From: Culex pipiens pallens
Lineage: Eukaryota; Arthropoda; Insecta; Diptera; Culicidae
Length of the DNA: 64,000 bases
Direction: 5' to 3'
Assembly (NCBI RefSeq): GCF_016801865.2
Contig: NC_068938.1
Span: 98,819,925 to 98,883,924 of the forward strand
Shown: positions 11,401 through 22,438 of the stretch, in pieces
Layout: each line of letters starts with the position of its first letter
How positions within the stretch are numbered: the first letter of the stretch is position 1
Notes under the pieces: model-generated
Told to the model about the DNA's origin: nothing
The model's input: the letters and a program-made list of their open reading frames with translations, nothing else
Database searches by the model: none
Made by a program: the position numbers and the translations under genes

Positions 11401-12999
11401 TCACAGTTTGTCTAAATTTGTATCAGTTTGTCTTAGTTTGTCTCAGACTTTTCTAATGTTGTTAAATTTTTTCACAGCTTTTCAATGTTTAGTTTTTAAT
11501 TTAAGCTAGTTTAATAGAGTAGTGGTTCAACCAAGGTTCAAATTTCTCCAATTCACCACCACTTGTCATATCTGTGCAACAGAGCATGTTTTCATGGCAA
11601 AAATTCCCCAAATATCCCCCCCTGCCAGCAATGCGTTTGAGATATTTTCTAAACTGAGGCATTTTCCCCAGCTGGCAGCTGCATTCTGGGGCCCCAAGTT
11701 GCTTACTTGGCAGCTAGTCAGTAGCAGCAGCAAAAGTTAGCCCCCTTTTGGTTGCGGTGTGGTTAAGCTGCTCTTTCGCATCAACAGCATGTTTAACTAA
11801 GTGCCACCAGGCTCCGGACGGACCTCGGTACCGGAAAGCAATGTGGTTTTGTTGGTACAACGAGTGACTAACTTGGTACATGATTTCAGCAGAAGGCCAA
11901 GTGGTGGGATTTTTGCACTGCAAAAGGATACATTTTACAGCGGATGTTGCACAAATTTGTGCAATTTTGTGGCGATTATACTGGGAAGCAAATGGGTAAG
12001 CTTGGGTTGATGAGGTGGTTGACCAATTTTTGAAAATGTTATCCAATTTGCAAAAATTCTGAAGCGTATTAAAACATACTCTGATTTTGGGTTTTCTGAG
12101 AATGGGAAAATGTCTCGTTTTCAGTTTACTGCCTACTAATTCAAAGCTGATGATGAATATTTTGGGAATACTAGGAGGTAACATTCCCAAAAATCAATTA
12201 TATCAATTTTTCGATTCTTTTGAATTCGACACATTAAATTAAAAAAATCTCATTGGAACGATTTCAATGATTATTTAAAAATCACTGCCAGATAGTTACA
12301 AAGGGCTATGAACCGAGCAACACTGCCCTCTCATTATATCTCCTAACATTTTCACATCCATAAATGATCCGTTTACGATCTGTAAATAGCATTCGAAATG
12401 ATAGAAATACCGTATCACTTCAGTCCATATTAAGTGTACTTATTTTGCAAAAGTGCCCTTCCATTGCCACTCGGCCAGTTCGAATTGGATTTTCCACATT
12501 TACCCAATTAATTACAACCATTCAGCCATTGTGGGCCAAAGTACCGCATTACACGAGATCTGGGTTAAATCCGTAAATCCGACTATTTGCAGCAATTACT
12601 GGGAAAAGCGCATTCGTATTTTCACCCCCACCCAAGCACACAAACATAGAGTGGGTGAAGTGGGGTGTAGGGAAATGAGTCTCTTTATGCATCGATGTTC
12701 AATAATATTTGTTTTTGTGGCATCAGGAAGCTATGCTTGCGATCGGGGCCTGAAACAACAAACAAGTCACGGCCGAGCCGTACATTACTGTCCGTCGGCT
12801 TGCAATTGTGCGGTGACCCGTGATGGTCTTTTGAACACCACCGACCAACGCCCTGATGGTGGGATAGGTTCCACTGGAAAGCATAGATCGGTGTTGATTT
12901 TATCGCTCTCGAAGTTGGAGATGATTTACCTTGTTAATGCAGAAATAACATTTTTCGCGGTTCGGTGAAGCAATACAGTGCCATCCCGTTTTTGGCAAC
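11401..12999. other. Array tail, then repeat-poor unassigned DNA
   Basis: Array units continue to about 11450. Between 11520 and 12970 the sequence is less AT-rich and lacks the dispersed repeats. It holds the longest open frame outside the tandem arrays, 171 codons on the + strand at 12453-12968. I do not recognise the translation, and the only organised feature seen is a short cysteine-containing part, so I do not call a gene. Confidence 0.35.
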
Positions 13000-13131
13000 A
13001 CGACTGTTCAATACAAAAATTGTCGTAAAAAAATTATGCAATTTTTTTTTCGTAAATTCGTGACAACTCGAGATGATTACAAGCAAACCCCATATGATTC
13101 ATTTATTCACATTTCTGTGATTGTCTGCTTT

Positions 13132-13990
13132 GAGCATGAGCATGAGCATGAGCATGGTTGACTGCCAATGAGCTGCTACTCCGTTATTGACAGATCAGCT
13201 GAAGTTAAACAATGAATCAAAAATGATCAGTGGGAGCCAACCATCCGTTCACTGTTTAACCTCTGAAGATCCCTACTTTATTAGTCAATACCGGCGCCCT
13301 CCCAAGAAGCCTGCAGTTCAACGAAAGGGAGGAATGTTAGTCCGATAGTTGAAGTTGCAGACTCATCAAGCACACAGTTTTTCGCTATATACTTGTTGAT
13401 ACCGCTTGAGACCGTTGAATCCACAGCATCTCCTTCAAGCATCACGTGATTAATATTTTTTTTGGGTTAGTAGGATAAGGTATTGGCTTTTCGATGCCTC
13501 CCGAGCTACGACGCTATGGGGAGGACTTTCATAACAGACCCGTCGGCGAGCCTTCCGAGCAACGATGCTATGGGAAGGTCTTTCTGGTTAACACACAAAG
13601 TCACTCACACACAATTATTTCACTCCACTATTAATTAATCCAAAATGTCAGTGCGTCTTTCGATCATTATATAGAAATGGCTTTTTCACCATAAAAAATA
13701 AAACCTTATTCGAAAAAAAATACACAATTTACCCGACGCCGTGCCTTCCGATCAACGATGATATAGGAAGGGCTTTGAAAATCACAAAACAATTAATTAA
13801 GATCAAAAAAAAAATCACAAAAAACACCAATTACTCAACGAAAATTACGCTCAAGACACAAATAATTCAGTAAGTCATGCTATTATTCGATTACCACAAT
13901 CGAACCCCATACGAACAACGACACAAAAGCACACAAAAAAAATAACCTGAATAATCACGACTTCACATCCCCACTTCCAGCGCACCAATC
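13132..13990 (-). mobile_element. Retroposon with (GAGCAT)n tail and 18-bp TSD
   Basis: An 859-bp insert is flanked by a perfect 18-bp duplication at 13114-13131 and 13991-14008. The long duplication and the simple-repeat end (GAGCAT repeated four times from 13132) indicate target-primed reverse transcription, with the element reading on the minus strand and (ATGCTC)n as its 3' tail. No reverse transcriptase fragment was seen. It carries three copies of a covarying hairpin (13497-13524, 13551-13578, 13744-13771). Family unknown: it may be the 3' end of a LINE or a SINE-like derivative. Confidence 0.8.
13497..13771. ncRNA. Three covarying hairpin units inside the retroposon
   Basis: Each unit has an outer 6-bp stem, an inner stem and an ACGA-containing loop. 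Unit 1 (13497-13524) pairs CCTCCC with GGGAGG, unit 2 (13551-13578) CCTTCC with GGAAGG, unit 3 (13744-13771) CCTTCC with GGAAGG. The inner stems are AGC/GCT, AGCA/TGCT and ATCA/TGAT. Changes on one side are matched on the other, which points to selection on RNA structure in the parent element. Being inverted repeats, they fold on either strand. Confidence 0.65.
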
Positions 13991-14170
13991 TCTGTGATTG
14001 TCTGCTTTACAACACTCGAAAAAATAATCCTGCAAAGATACAAAAAACACGATTCTCTAAATAAAAAAAACCCTTCATATTGCAGATTTCAAAAGTGAGA
14101 TTTTTTTCATATTAAATTCAATCTTTAAAATGAATATTTCTTGAGATATCACGTTTTTAAGTTAGAAAGT

Positions 14171-14799
14171 CCAATATTGCTCAGCAAATGTTTTACATAT
14201 CCATCAATTTCCTACAATATTTTGCGTTACAGCGCAATAGGCCTTGAAATTTAAAGAAATATTTATTTATTGCGCGTCCTAAGAAATAATCAGTTTTGGT
14301 GATTATCTTGAAGAGGTCCCTAATATAAGAGCGCAAGCGTTTTTCTAATCCATCGTAGCAATCGTGTTCAATTTCCGTAGGTGTCAGGTTTGTTTTCATA
14401 TTTGAATGCAGTCGGTATTTTAGTGTTTTCTTCATAAAAAAAAAACATTCAATTGAATAAATATATGTACTTTTTCTGATGCAGGGATCATGGTGGGTAC
14501 CGTGGAGGACATCAGTTTGTGGAACCAACATGAATAGCTGGGAACAGACCATTAATTTCCAGTTTGTTATGGTTCAGTTTTCTGGGACCTCAACGATCTT
14601 TTAGTTGGCCCGTTGCCGGTACTTTACCACATTGGCTGATGCAGAGTGAGATGCTCTTCCTAATCAAGAAGTACATGTGTGTGCTCAAAAACCCACATAA
14701 GATTGATTTCTAACGCAGCCGAATATTTGAAGCAAACAGTCACGTCTCCAGGTGGCAAGTTGATTCAGAGCATCAACGGGCCTTTCCATTGATCAACAT
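14171..14799. other. Unassigned sequence
   Basis: An open frame of 119 codons on the minus strand (14552-14193) resembles no known family. No TIR or tRNA-like feature was recognised. Confidence 0.3.
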
Positions 14800-15492
14800 G
14801 TCGTCAAAAAATTAACTTAATCCACCTACGTGGTTGGTGCCTTCCTCACTTTTTACCAACATTTGGTGATATGATGGGTTTGGACACAAATTCCATCTAT
14901 TTCTTAAAAAAAAAAAAAAAAAAAACATGAATGTTACTTAGGTGGTCATAACTGGAGACTGAGCATTGCCAGACCTTCAATGTTTTGGAATCATGGGAAA
15001 GACTCATTACCTAACCAACGATGGGTCGGATGATGGATCCGGACATAGCTTAGGCATTAAAAAAAAAGTACATATACATATATATATCACTTAAGTGGTC
15101 ATATCGCAAGACAGGGTTGCCAGATCTTCAATGTTTTGGATCCATTGGAAAGGTCTTTTCATTACCTAACCAACGATGGGTCGGATGATAGATCCGGACA
15201 TAGTTTTCATATAGATAAGTGAGATCCGGCATCAACATTCCAGTACCCGATTCGCAATTCTGACACTTTTTTATACGTAACTTTTGAACTACTTATCGGA
15301 TCTTCAAACAATTTAATAGTGCAGTATGGGGCACCAAACCGGATCGAATGCAACTTGTTTGACTCAAATCGGATCAGCCAGTGCCGAGAAAACTTGGCAA
15401 GAATTTCGAGCACCAAGGGGAATACGCACACACATACACACACACACACAGACATTTGTTCAGTTTTCGATTCTGAGTCGATAGGTATACAT
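14800..15492 (+). mobile_element. RTE-like non-LTR 3' region, left part
   Basis: Begins around AACTTAATCCACC, with GGTTGGTGCCTTCCTCAC soon after. It contains two tandem ~150-bp units sharing CTTCAATGTTTTGGA and CATTACCTAACCAACGATGG (about 14936-15060 and 15090-15215), then a CA-rich run at 15428-15451 and CGATTCTGAGTCGATAGG. Its continuation lies at 19252, after the palindromic insert. The wording recalls the abundant RTE-type 3' ends of culicine mosquitoes; the family name is recall, not a search result. Confidence 0.65.
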
Positions 15493-16357
15493 TAGGGTGC
15501 CCAGAAAAAATGACCCCCAGCTCCACAAGCCGAAAACTGTTCCCTAGGGTATTCTAAGCCTCTGTGCAAAATTTGAGCGAAATCGGTCAACATTAACCCA
15601 TTGATACTCGGGCATGAAGTTTGTATGGGAAAAATCGTCAAAATGTATGGAGAATCGGCACAGTTTCGTAATACTCCCTGTAGGTGGCGTTGCGAGTGTC
15701 CAAAGTTTGCCAAACGTGAGATTCTTATGTGAAATTTAATGCCCAACAACTTTGTAGAAGAGTGCAAGACGATCCGAGCTAACCCCAAAATGTTATTAGC
15801 ATTTTAGTGAAGTGGTCTCCAACCGACATGGCCAAAGGGCCTAATCCGGTATTGCCACTAAGGAAAGCAAGCATAAAATTGTAATTTTGAGATATTTTTT
15901 GTCAAACAATGAAAACAAAATCAACAAAGTATGAATTAGACTAAATCGATCCAGCTGAATCCGAATTTGAAGGTTGGCAGAATTTTCAAAGAGACGCAAG
16001 ACATTCAAGATGGCGGCAAAGATGGCGGCTGTATAGAAAACCCTTAACACAAAGGGTATTATGCGACCTGCAATCGACTACTCAAATTTAACTAATCTTG
16101 AGGCTCTGAACACGATTAAGACCACTACAGACTTCCAAACAGACAAGGTTATTCAAACCAAGATGGCGGCCAAGATGGCGGCTGTATAGAAAATCCTAAA
16201 CACAAAGGGTATTATGCGACCTGCAATCGACCACTCAAATTTAACTAATCTAGGGGCTCTGAACACGATTAAGACCACTACCGACTTCCAAACAATGTTC
16301 CAGACAATGTTATTCAAACCAAGATGGCGGCCAAGATGGCAAAAAAAAACAAAAAAA

Positions 16358-17228
16358 TACTAAAATACTAAAATACTAAAATACTAAAATACTAAAATAC
16401 TAAAATACTAAAATACTAAAATACTAAAATACTAAAATACTAAAATACTAAAATACTAAAATACTAAAATACTAAAATACTAAAATACTAAAATACTAAA
16501 ATACTAAAATACTAAAATACTAAAATACTAAAATACTAAAATACTAGAATACTAAAATACTAAAATACTAAAATACTAAAATACTAAAATACTAAAATAC
16601 TAAAATACTAAAATACTAAAATACTAAAATACTAAAATACTAAAATACTAAAATACTAAAATACTAAAATACTAAAATACTAAAATACTAAAATGCTAAA
16701 ATACTAAAATGCTAAAATACTAAAATACTAAAATACTAAAATACTAAAATACTAAAATACTAAAATACTAAAATACTAAAATACTAAAATACTAAAATAC
16801 TAAAATACTAAAATACTAAAATACTAAAATACTAAAATACTAAAATACTAAAATACTAAAATACTAATATACTAAAATACTAAAATACTAAAATACTAAA
16901 ATACTAAAATACTAAAATACTAAAAACTTAAATACTAAAATACTAAAACACTAAAATATTAAAATACTAAAATACTAAAATACTAAAATACTAAAATACT
17001 AAAATACTAAAATACTAAAATACTAAAATACTAAAATACTAAAATACTAAAATACTAAAATACTAAAATACTAATATACTAAAATACTAAAATACTAAAA
17101 TACTAAAATATTAAAATACTAAAATACTAAAATACTAAAATACTAAAATTCTAAAATACTAAAATATTAAAATATTAAAATACTAAAATACTAAAATACT
17201 AAAATAATAAAATACTAAAATACTAAAA
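16358..17228. repeat. (ACTAAAAT)n tandem array
   Basis: About 870 bp of an 8-bp unit with rare substitutions, at the centre of the palindromic element. It follows a poly-A-rich stretch after the left arm and continues in decayed form after the MITE (17464-17530). Confidence 0.95.
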
Positions 17229-17463
17229 CACTCTGAAATCCCGATGATTTGACACCAACGTTGTCAAACGAAAGGGGTCACTTTTTAGTTTGTCACACTC
17301 TTTACACAGAGCTCACAATTACTACCATTTTATTTGATAGTATGTGTGAGTCCCATGAAAAAAGTGACCGTTCGTCACTTTTTAGTTCGACTTTGTCAAA
17401 CCAACGGGGTACAAACTAAAAAAGTGTCAATCGAAAAAGTGACCAACCACCGGGGATTGAGTG
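17229..17463. mobile_element. CACTC/GAGTG MITE in the 8-bp array
   Basis: A 235-bp insert begins CACTCTGAAATCCCG and ends CGGGGATTGAGTG, with related CACTTTTTAGTT motifs inside both halves. TACTAAAA flanks both sides (17221-17228, 17464-17471). Because the target is an 8-bp tandem repeat, this apparent 8-bp duplication is only weak evidence of superfamily. Confidence 0.65.
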
Positions 17464-17814
17464 TACTAAAATATTTAAATACTCAAATACTGAAATACTA
17501 AAACATTAAAATACTGAAATACTAAAAAAACTAAAAACAATTCATTTCAAATAATTTCTTCAATATTTGTGAAGCCAAATTCAAATTTTCGATAGAAATG
17601 TTTATTAAATTTCAAGGAGATTTTTTATTTTAAGATAGCATAGAAGCCCGTAACAGAAGAAAGTGTTATTATAATTGCTAAAACTATATTAAATAATCGA
17701 TTTTACTTAAACTATTATTCAGGTCAATCCACATTCTACGGGGCTGTAGCTGACCGTCCCATAATACCCTTTGTGTTAAGAATTTCTATACAGCCGCCAT
17801 CTTGGTTTAAATAA

Positions 17815-18419
17815 CCCTTGCTGCCCAAATTTTTTTAGAATATTTTTATTTTTCTCGTATTCAGGAGGTCATTTTGAGCAACTTTTTTTCTACGAAAAAC
17901 TTTACTTCTCTTGTTTTATATTTTCCTTGTTTCGTTTTAAGTATTTTAATTTACATTTATTTTGTTAAGTTTATGTTTGTTTTAGGTAGTATTTCGCATA
18001 TTCTACCACCTCCTATCATTACATTTCGCCTATTTAATTTTTTCATGTTTTTAACGTAACTTTTTTAATTTTTTTGCATGTTTTTCACATTTTCTGCTAT
18101 GTAATGGCACCATAATCATCTAAATTGTAAATAAATGCTTAGAGGCATAGCCTGGGGCACTAGAAAAATTACTGCATACTTCTTTTTACTCAAAGTCTAT
18201 GTTAGTAGAAAACACAGCAAAAGTTGACCTCTAAAAAAATACATTTTTAAAAACATTGACGAAGTCACATTAATCAAGTACTTCCAACCCACACAGTTTT
18301 TAAAATTTAAGGGTTCTTCTTTCCAATGCTTTTTAAAGATCAAAAATTTGTTGAACAATGGATTTTTGCCGAATTTTTAAATCGAAGCCCGTCTGAAGGC
18401 GGCGTTAGGTTGTAGAGGG
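17815..18419 (+). mobile_element. CCCTCTAC-family TIR element, 4-bp TSD
   Basis: Inserted in the right arm of the palindrome. It starts CCCTTGCTGCCC (decayed CCCTCTACNGCC) and ends TTGTAGAGGG, with ATAA on both sides (17811-17814 and 18420-18423). The uninterrupted arm sequence at about 18570 (GAATAACCTTGTCTG) shows the empty site. The interior shares motifs with 6045-6287 and 41757-42238. The 4-bp duplication leaves the superfamily open. Confidence 0.7.
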
Positions 18420-19251
18420 ATAATCTTGTCTGTTTGGAAGTTTGTAGTGGTCTTAATCGTTTTCAGAGCCTCAAGATTAGTTAAATTTGAGTAGTCGATT
18501 GCAGGTCGCATAATACCCTTTGTGTTTAGGATTTTCTATACAGCCGCCATCTTGGCCGCCATCTTGGTTTGAATAACCTTGTCTGTTTGGAAGTCTGTAG
18601 TGGTCTTAATCGTGTTCAGAGCCTCAAGATTAGTTAAATTTGAGTAGTCGATTGCAGGTCGCATAATACCCTTTGTGTTAAGGGTTTTCTATACAGCCGC
18701 CATCTTTGCCGCCATCTTGAATGTCTTGCGTCTCTTTGAAAATTCTGCCAACCTTCAAATTCGGATTCAGCTGGATCGATTTAGTCTAATTCATACTTTG
18801 TTGATTTTGTTTTCATTGTTTGACAAAAAATATCTCAAAATTACAATTTTATGCTTGCTTTCCTTAGTGGCAATACCGGATTAGGCCCTTTGGCCATGTC
18901 GGTTGGAGACCACTTCACTAAAATGCTAATAACATTTTGGGGTTAACTCGGATCGTCTTGCACTCTTCTACAAAGTTGTTGGGCATTAAATTTCACATAA
19001 GAATCTCACGTTTGGCAAACTTTGGACTCTCGCCACGCCACCTACAGGGAGTATTACGAAACTGTGCCGATTCTCCATACATTTTGACGATTTTTCCCAT
19101 ACAAACTTCATGCCCGAGTATCAATGGGTTAATGTTGACCGATTTCGCTCAAATTTTGCACAGAGGCTTAGAATACCCTAGGGAACAGTTTTCGGCTTGT
19201 GGAGCGAGGTTTTGAAACATTTGCCCATATTCTGGGCACCCTAGTATACAT

Positions 19252-19345
19252 GAAGGTGGGTCTAGGAGGTCGAATTTAGAAGTTCATTTTTTGAGTGATT
19301 TTAAAGCCTTTCCTCAGTAAGATGAAGAAGGCAATAACTCTCAGC
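19252..19345 (+). mobile_element. RTE-like non-LTR 3' end, right part
   Basis: Continues the region broken at 15492: GTATACAT is followed by GAAGGTGGGTCTAGGAGG and then GCCTTTCCTCAGT near the 3' end. Joining the two parts across the palindromic insert restores one continuous terminus. Confidence 0.7.
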
Positions 19346-19712
19346 AATCGAATGAAATTTTCAGTTTTCCTGTAAGTGCTCGTCCAAAGGCATAAAAATG
19401 CATCTTGCTTGTTACGGCGGTAGACTCACCGGTTTTTACACCAAGGAGTTCTCGGATGACTGAGAACATCTTAATAAGTTGTTACAACATTGCACTGTAG
19501 CCTTCCATACACACTGAAGCAGTCTGGGTTGGATTCGGTTCCAAAATCTTGAAGTTTCGACTTGTTTGATGTTGCAATCACATTATTCCGCAAACTTTTG
19601 AACATTTGCTGACATTTTAAAATGCTTCAGTCAAATAAACAATACTAACAAGTATCAACAAAAGGAGTCTCAGAAAATTTGCCATTGCCATTGCCAGGTG
19701 TCCAGTTGCAAT
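19346..19712. other. Unassigned sequence
   Basis: No gene, TIR or tRNA-like feature recognised. Confidence 0.3.
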
Positions 19713-19720
19713 ATGTACAT

Positions 19721-20007
19721 TAAGGTGGTCCTAATTCGGGCTACCCCTCAAAATCAAAGATTGACTCATCACTAGGCTAAATTCTAAATTTGAACTCATT
19801 CTGACCAAGTGAATTCATCTTTCTAATCGCTTGATGTTTCTATGGGAAATATCGTCAAGATGTTTGGAGAAAAGAAACTGTTTTATTTTTTTGCCTGTTG
19901 AGGGCGCAATAGTTATCCAATTCATACTTCATTAAATTTGGTAACATTCCCGAAGAAACCATATTTAAGGGAGTAGCCCTGGGGAAGTACGTATTTGGAC
20001 CACCCTA
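19721..20007. mobile_element. TIR element TAAGGTGGTCC, ~8-bp TSD
   Basis: A 287-bp element starts TAAGGTGGTCCTAAT and ends TTTGGACCACCCTA. It is flanked by ATGTACAT (19713-19720) and ATGTTCAT (20008-20015), an 8-bp duplication with one change. The tips belong with the TAGGGTG group. A lone TAGGGTGGTCCC tip at about 25970 is related. Confidence 0.75.
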
Positions 20008-20015
20008 ATGTTCAT

Positions 20016-21367
20016 TAACCTAATAGTTGCTGCCATTAGTGCCATATCCATGCTTTGGGCAGTGGTGGATAATGCTACTCCCACGTGGCCCATGTAGACC
20101 TACCTCAAAACATCAGCTTGGACTTGGGGAGGAGGATTTCCGCGAGGAAATCGACATGCCCAGGAATGTTGATCACGAGTTTTGGCGAGACACTAATGGA
20201 GGGCAGATTTTAATGACCACTAACGTTTGCATGTTGGATGAGTTGAACGGGGGCCTTTGGTACGAGTAGAGCGTTGAGAAATAAAAAAAAAACTAATTTG
20301 AACCCATTGCACAGTTATACCACAATAAGTAAGCCCAGATTTTATCCAGAGCTGAGATATTAAATATCACCACGCAAAATCACAAACCAACCCAGTTTCA
20401 GTGCAGAAATAATCCCAAACAGACAGAGGTCGACTCCCAACTGTGTGTGTGTGGGAGGATGTTTTTGTTCTCATAAAACTATAATGTCTCTCCTGTCCAA
20501 CTGAAAGCCCATCGAAGCCAAACTGAGCCAACCAAAGGCCACAATCAGGCACCACAACAGTCAGCTTACAACCGGGTTGGTGGTGTTGACACTGTATAGA
20601 GTTAGTGATGCTGTTTTGAACTTTTTCAACAATAAAATTTATTCAAATTTTTAAACAAAACCAAAGACACCCTACCTTAAAACTAAGAGTTCTCATCCAT
20701 TTGGCCACGCAAAGTCCCTCTGCGGTGCAAACCGTATGCCAAAGCAGCACCTACTAACTAACTTTCCAGAACCAACACACTCCGTCCTGTCCCATAGAAA
20801 GGATTCTGGGTTAAGGCATTCGCAAAATTATGACAGGCATTATGCCTGGAAAATTATTAAATAATAAAACAGAGGGAGAGAGCTCATGTGAGCACGTTCC
20901 TCTTCTCGGGGAGCTTTACTACCCCCCTCAAACACACACACACACACACACGCTTGATTCGGAGCTTTTCCGAGGAAGGGCTTTCCCTCTAATTTCCATC
21001 CCCGTCGATGTGGGACCTGCCCAACATTGTGTGAGTGTGTTCACTCGCTATAGTTGGGTTGGAGTCTTTTGGCGAAAGAGCTGAAAAGTGCTACACTAAT
21101 ATGCTGTCTCCTTGGGGTTTCCCTTCGTACCAAAAATATGCACGTTTTTTGGCACAATAGACACTGCGAGAATACTTTAAAATGTTGGGAGGATTTTTTG
21201 GTGTTACTTTATTGATTCTTTTCATGCGTGAAAAACTGCATTTTAGACAAAAAAAAATTATATTTATAGCTTATTTTATAATTAACTTTAATTAAAAAAA
21301 TCATTGCGGCAAACATTATTTACGGAACTTTTTCTAAACTTTTTGTTGGAGAGTTTAGCAGGGGTAG
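20016..21367. other. Repeat-poor stretch with a CA repeat
   Basis: Mostly free of dispersed repeats. A short TG run lies at about 20443 and a CA run at 20932-20951. Open frames of 80 (20027-20269, +) and 84 codons (20830-21084, +) have no recognisable similarity or gene context. Confidence 0.35.
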
Positions 21368-21372
21368 CAATG

Positions 21373-22275
21373 CACAGTGGGAAAAAAGGGCCCAAAAAAT
21401 TACCGCAACATGATTTCGCGCAAACCATCGATTGCTATACACCAAATGCTTCGTTTTTTCACCAGAAACAATAATCCGATGAAAAATTGCACTGCACGGA
21501 CCGGTGACCGGAGTACAGGCCACCGGAAGATCCGGATTTTTGGAAAAAAGTGTCAGATTTATCCAATTGTGTACTGATAGCTTTTTTCTACCATGAATAG
21601 TCATGCAAAACAATCCTAGAATAATATTAAATACCATAGGACCCATCGGAACCGGTTCCACCGATCTCCGGTGGCCACATCCGGAACCGCATTAGGAAAC
21701 AGCGTAAACTAGTCATGCGACGTATCAAACTTCTTGATTTTGGATGGGGACATGAGTTATACACTTCTCTTTTAAAAACATGAAGTTTGATATGTCGCAA
21801 GAGTGGTTTCAGGAATTTGCCAAATATGATCTTCGGATGTGGCCACCGGAGAACCTGGGAACCGGTCACCGGAGGCAAAAATACATTTTAAGGATACTCT
21901 CCATCCAAAATCAAGAAGTTTGATACGTCGCATGACTAGTTTACGCTGTTTCCTAATGCGGTTCCGGATGTGGCCACCGGAGATAGGGGGAACCGGTCCC
22001 GATGGGTCCTATGGTATTTAATATTATTCTAGGATTGTTTTGCATGCCTCTTCATGGTAGAAGTAATCTTATCAGTTCACAATTGGATAAATCTGACACT
22101 TTTTCCAAAAATCCGGATCTTCCGGTGGCCTGTACTCCGGCCACCGGTCCGTGCAGTGCGATTTTACATCGGATTATTGTTCCTGGTGCAAAAACGAAGC
22201 TTTTGGTGTATAGCAATCGATGGTTTGCGCGAAATCATGTTGCGGTAATTTTTTGGGCCCTTTTTTCCCACTGTG
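21373..22275. mobile_element. Palindromic Transib-like element with CACAGTG tips, 5-bp TSD
   Basis: The 903-bp element reads CACAGTGGGAAAAAAGGG at one end and the complement at the other. CAATG occurs on both sides (21368-21372 and 22276-22280). The two halves are long inverted copies meeting near 21800, with repeated CCGGTGGCC-type motifs. Transib elements have 5-bp duplications and tips resembling the V(D)J heptamer CACAGTG. Both features are visible, but no transposase is present to confirm the superfamily. Confidence 0.75.
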
Positions 22276-22438
22276 CAATGGTTTGAAAATGAAAAAGATA
22301 TTTGTGAGGTTTTTTTTGTAAAAAAATATTTCTTCATTTAAAAATGTAACAAACTAAAGAAAGCAGTCCTACCTTCTTTTTATTAAATTTGTATTGCCAC
22401 ATTTCAAAAAGCTATTGTCACACAAGGCATCATTATCA

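Larger units (their letters stand above)
13000..14170 (+). repeat. Dispersed repeat interrupted by a retroposon
   Basis: The outer parts (13000-13131 and 13991-14170) match the repeats at 6295 and 59318. They join precisely at an 18-bp duplication, TCTGTGATTGTCTGCTTT. With the insert and one duplication copy removed, the sequence continues as in the other two copies. Confidence 0.75.
15493..19243. mobile_element. 3.75-kb palindromic TAGGGTGCCC element with 8-bp TSD
   Basis: Ends are TAGGGTGCCCAGAA and its complement, flanked by a perfect 8-bp duplication GTATACAT (15485-15492 and 19244-19251). The arms, about 15493-16345 and 17740-19243, are near-identical inverted copies: the same 69-codon frame appears at 16050-15841 on the minus strand and 18675-18884 on the plus strand. 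Arm interiors hold 150-160 bp tandem units containing AAGATGGCGGC. The core is an (ACTAAAAT)n array with a MITE inside, and the right arm carries another element. Tips and TSD length fit hAT. No transposase seen. Confidence 0.88.

Noticed and set aside
12453..12968. 171-codon open frame on the + strand
   Set aside because: No recognisable family, domain, promoter or splice context; noted only as repeat-poor DNA.
16358..17228. CRISPR-like array
   Set aside because: The unit is 8 bp with no spacers and the genome is eukaryotic; it is a simple tandem repeat.
15841..18884. Identical 69-codon frames on opposite strands
   Set aside because: They are the two arms of one palindromic element, not duplicated genes.
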